DNA of 26,516 nucleotides from DASPWV01 sp046727855 (GTDB taxonomy: Bacteria; Acidobacteriota; Vicinamibacteria; Vicinamibacterales; UBA2999). The position numbers and the translations under genes are program-made. The stretch's first letter is position 1. The number at the start of each line of letters is the position of its first letter. Below the pieces are notes generated by a model, which was given only the letters and a program-made list of their open reading frames with translations, made no database searches and was not told the DNA's origin. Positions 25,284-26,516 of this stretch are shown here, piece after piece. The stretch is from the NCBI GenBank assembly GCA_046727855.1, contig JBKPDL010000099.1:1-26516 (forward strand), read 5' to 3'.

Positions 25284-25724
25284 ATGTCAATGAACGTCGG
25301 CGGTGCGAAGGCAGGCGTCAACTCCGACATCAACGTGACGCCGCTCTGCGACGTGATGCTCGTGCTCCTGATCATCATGATGATCGTCGCGCCACTCCTG
25401 CAGCAGGGCGTCAACGTTCGGCTGCCTGTCGCGACCAACAGCGTCGAGAAGCCGGACACGCAGGAAAACACAGTGATCGGCATCGACGCTAAAGGCGAGT
25501 TCTTCGTCAACTCTGTGCCCGTGCCGGCGAGCGAGCTGCGCCGGCGCGTCGAGGACATCCTCGAAACCAAGACCGAGCGCATCGTGCTCATCAAAGCGGA
25601 TGAGGACACGGCCTACAGCGCCGTCATGGATGCGATGGACGAGCTGCGCGCAGCCGGCATCGAGGACATGGGTCTGATCACCGAGCGCCGCGCTCGACAG
25701 GGCCAGACCGGAGGGGGGAACTAA
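25284..25724 (+). CDS. exbD: ExbD/TolR-family biopolymer transport protein, first copy
   Basis: A single N-terminal membrane helix (about 21-38, in VTPLCDVMLVLLIIMMIV) carries the essential proton-path aspartate Asp23. The periplasmic domain follows, with VLIKADEDTAYSAVMDAMDELRAAG near the C-terminal half. It has 146 residues and ends in a Gly-rich tail. ATG 25284 has AAGGAG eight bases upstream. The second exbD starts one base after its stop. The pair probably forms a heterodimer inside the ExbB pentamer (inference). Confidence 0.92.
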   Translation: MSMNVGGAKAGVNSDINVTPLCDVMLVLLIIMMIVAPLLQQGVNVRLPVATNSVEKPDTQENTVIGIDAKGEFFVNSVPVPASELRRRVEDILETKTERIVLIKADEDTAYSAVMDAMDELRAAGIEDMGLITERRARQGQTGGGN

Positions 25725-25725
25725 C

Positions 25726-26190
25726 ATGGCCCACGCGCATGCACATCACGGCGCAGAGAAGATCCTCACGAGCAAAAAGCTCGAAGCGAACGCCGACATG
25801 AACATCACGCCCATGATCGACGTGCTGCTCGTGCTGCTCGTCATCTTCATGGCCGCCCTGCCGCTGTCACAGCGTGGTCTTGACGTCAACCTTCCGGCGG
25901 AAACGAAAAAACAGGATCAGCCGCAACCCGACGTCTCGCAGATCGTGTTGGAATACACGGCCGATCGCAAGATCTCGATCAACAAGCAGGACGTCACGGT
26001 CCCCGAGCTGGAAGAGCGTCTGCGTCGAATCTTCGAAGAGCGCAAGGACAAGACGATGTTCATCAATGGCGCGGGTAGTCTGCGCTACGGCGACATCGTC
26101 GAAGTGATCGACGCGGCCAAGGGCGCCGGCGTCGAGAAGGTCGGCATCGTCACCGAAGGCATGAGGCGCGAGGCGACGGCCACACAGTAG
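25726..26190 (+). CDS. exbD: ExbD/TolR-family biopolymer transport protein, second copy
   Basis: A paralogue of the preceding gene: MNITPMIDVLLVLLVIFMAA carries Asp32, and the periplasmic domain has TMFINGAGSLRYGDIVEVID. The N-terminus is His-rich (MAHAHAHHGAEK), unlike copy 1. It has 154 residues. The start ATG has GAGGGGGG upstream, inside the end of copy 1. The two ExbDs differ strongly outside the helix, so they are not a recent duplication. A terminator follows at 26217. Confidence 0.92.
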   Translation: MAHAHAHHGAEKILTSKKLEANADMNITPMIDVLLVLLVIFMAALPLSQRGLDVNLPAETKKQDQPQPDVSQIVLEYTADRKISINKQDVTVPELEERLRRIFEERKDKTMFINGAGSLRYGDIVEVIDAAKGAGVEKVGIVTEGMRREATATQ

Positions 26191-26216
26191 TTCTCGACCA
26201 CCAAATCGGACTTCAA

Positions 26217-26245
26217 ACAGGCCGCCTTCGTGCGGCCTGTCTTTT
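26217..26245 (+). terminator. Intrinsic terminator after exbD2
   Basis: ACAGGCCGC (26217-26225), loop CTTCGT, GCGGCCTGT (26232-26240), then CTTTTG. A perfect 9-bp stem 27 bases after the exbD2 stop, closing the tonB-exbBDD operon. Confidence 0.8.
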
Positions 26246-26264
26246 GTACACGATTTCTTACCTG

Positions 26265-26389
26265 GGTTCCTCCCGTTGGTTCCTTACGCGGGTTCCTCAC
26301 GGAAGTTCCCGGGAGTTCCTGCCATTACTTCCTTACGGGGGTTCTTCACGGGAGTTCGAAAGGGGTTCGTCAAAAGAGTTCGCGCGCTT
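26265..26389. repeat. Degenerate 13-bp tandem repeat, about 10 units
   Basis: Units start at 26265, 26278, 26291, 26304, 26314, 26327, 26340, 26353, 26364 and 26377; seven of the nine spacings are not all equal, but most are exactly 13 bp (two are 10-11). The approximate consensus is RGTTCCTNACGGG (examples GGTTCCTTACGCG, GGTTCCTCACGGA, GGTTCTTCACGGG). The 3' half decays while GTTC persists. A 13-bp period is not a codon multiple and no frame runs through it, so it is not coding. It fills the space between the exbD2 terminator and the next gene. Confidence 0.75.
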
Positions 26390-26406
26390 TCGCTAAGATC
26401 GGGCGC

Positions 26407-26516
26407 GTGGCGATCTCACTATTGGGCGTTCCGTGGGACGGCTCTTCTTCGTTCCAGCGTGGTGCTGCAGAAGCGCCGCCACGCATCCGCGCCGCACTCC
26501 ACTCGCCGTCGAGCAA
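26407..26516 (+). CDS. Agmatinase/arginase (ureohydrolase) family protein, N-terminal fragment
   Basis: Only 36 complete codons are present. From GTG 26407 the peptide is MAISLLGVPWDGSSSFQRGA, then AEAPPRIRAALHSPSS. The 'GVPxDxxxSFxxGAxxAPxxIR' pattern is the N-terminus of agmatinases (SpeB-like), Mn-dependent enzymes that release urea from agmatine or similar guanidino compounds. The metal ligands lie beyond the window, so arginase, guanidinobutyrase or another ureohydrolase remain possible. There is no Shine-Dalgarno, and a TAAGAT box at 26394-26399 would place the transcript start within a base of the GTG, which hints at a leaderless mRNA. The repeat array lies directly upstream. Confidence 0.75.
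   Translation, partial: MAISLLGVPWDGSSSFQRGAAEAPPRIRAALHSPSS

Noticed and set aside
26265..26389. CRISPR array
   Set aside because: Units are about 13 bp, adjoining and degenerate, with no spacers of constant length and no cas genes nearby.

Overview
High-GC (about 60-65% by eye) bacterial chromosome segment from a diderm: it carries LptD, an ExbB-ExbD-ExbD/TonB system and a dTDP-sugar cassette. Gene content and style (accD-folC, MenC/NSAR-type enolase, HEAT-cyclophilin lipoprotein, membrane pyrophosphatase, poly-Pro TonB followed by ExbB and two ExbDs) look most like Acidobacteriota, perhaps the Vicinamibacteria. That placement is inference; there is no rRNA or tRNA gene here to confirm it. 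I saw no insertion sequence, phage or CRISPR.

Layout. (1) Positions 1-10787, minus strand: one very tight gene train, read right to left: deoxynucleoside kinase, accD, folC, lptD, rmlA, rmlB, a 4-ketoreductase-like SDR, a second extended SDR, a fused polyprenol-kinase/DUF92 protein, and the N-terminus of a UbiA prenyltransferase cut by the window edge. From accD on, almost every junction overlaps or abuts, so it is probably one operon joining fatty-acid, folate, outer-membrane LPS export, nucleotide-sugar and isoprenoid functions. (2) 10876-14165, plus: menC-like enolase overlapping (ATGA) a HEAT-repeat lipoprotein that ends in a cyclophilin domain. (3) 14166-14940: gene-poor stretch holding two near-identical 18-residue Lys/Ala peptides (14510-14566 and 14789-14845), each with a strong Shine-Dalgarno and its own downstream hairpin. 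(4) ddl (minus) diverges from a plus-strand operon tgt-yajC-secD-secF-(uppP remnant)-DUF502-hppA. Only 19 bp separate the ddl and tgt start codons. (5) 23450-26190: tonB behind tandem sigma-70-like promoters, then exbB, exbD1 and exbD2. (6) 26265-26389: a degenerate 13-bp tandem repeat in front of a truncated agmatinase/arginase-family gene starting at 26407.

How the parts relate. The left operon makes activated deoxysugars next to LptD, which inserts LPS. The SDR, kinase-DUF92 fusion and UbiA at its end look like a small isoprenoid-alcohol activation and transfer module. The right half is dominated by membrane energetics and export: SecDF-YajC, a pyrophosphate-driven ion pump and the TonB-ExbBD energiser.

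The observations I consider most worth following are the twin Lys/Ala microproteins, the in-frame internally deleted uppP, the phytol-kinase/phytyl-phosphate-kinase-like fusion beside UbiA, the shared bidirectional -10 between ddl and tgt with apparently leaderless starts, and the 13-bp repeat array.
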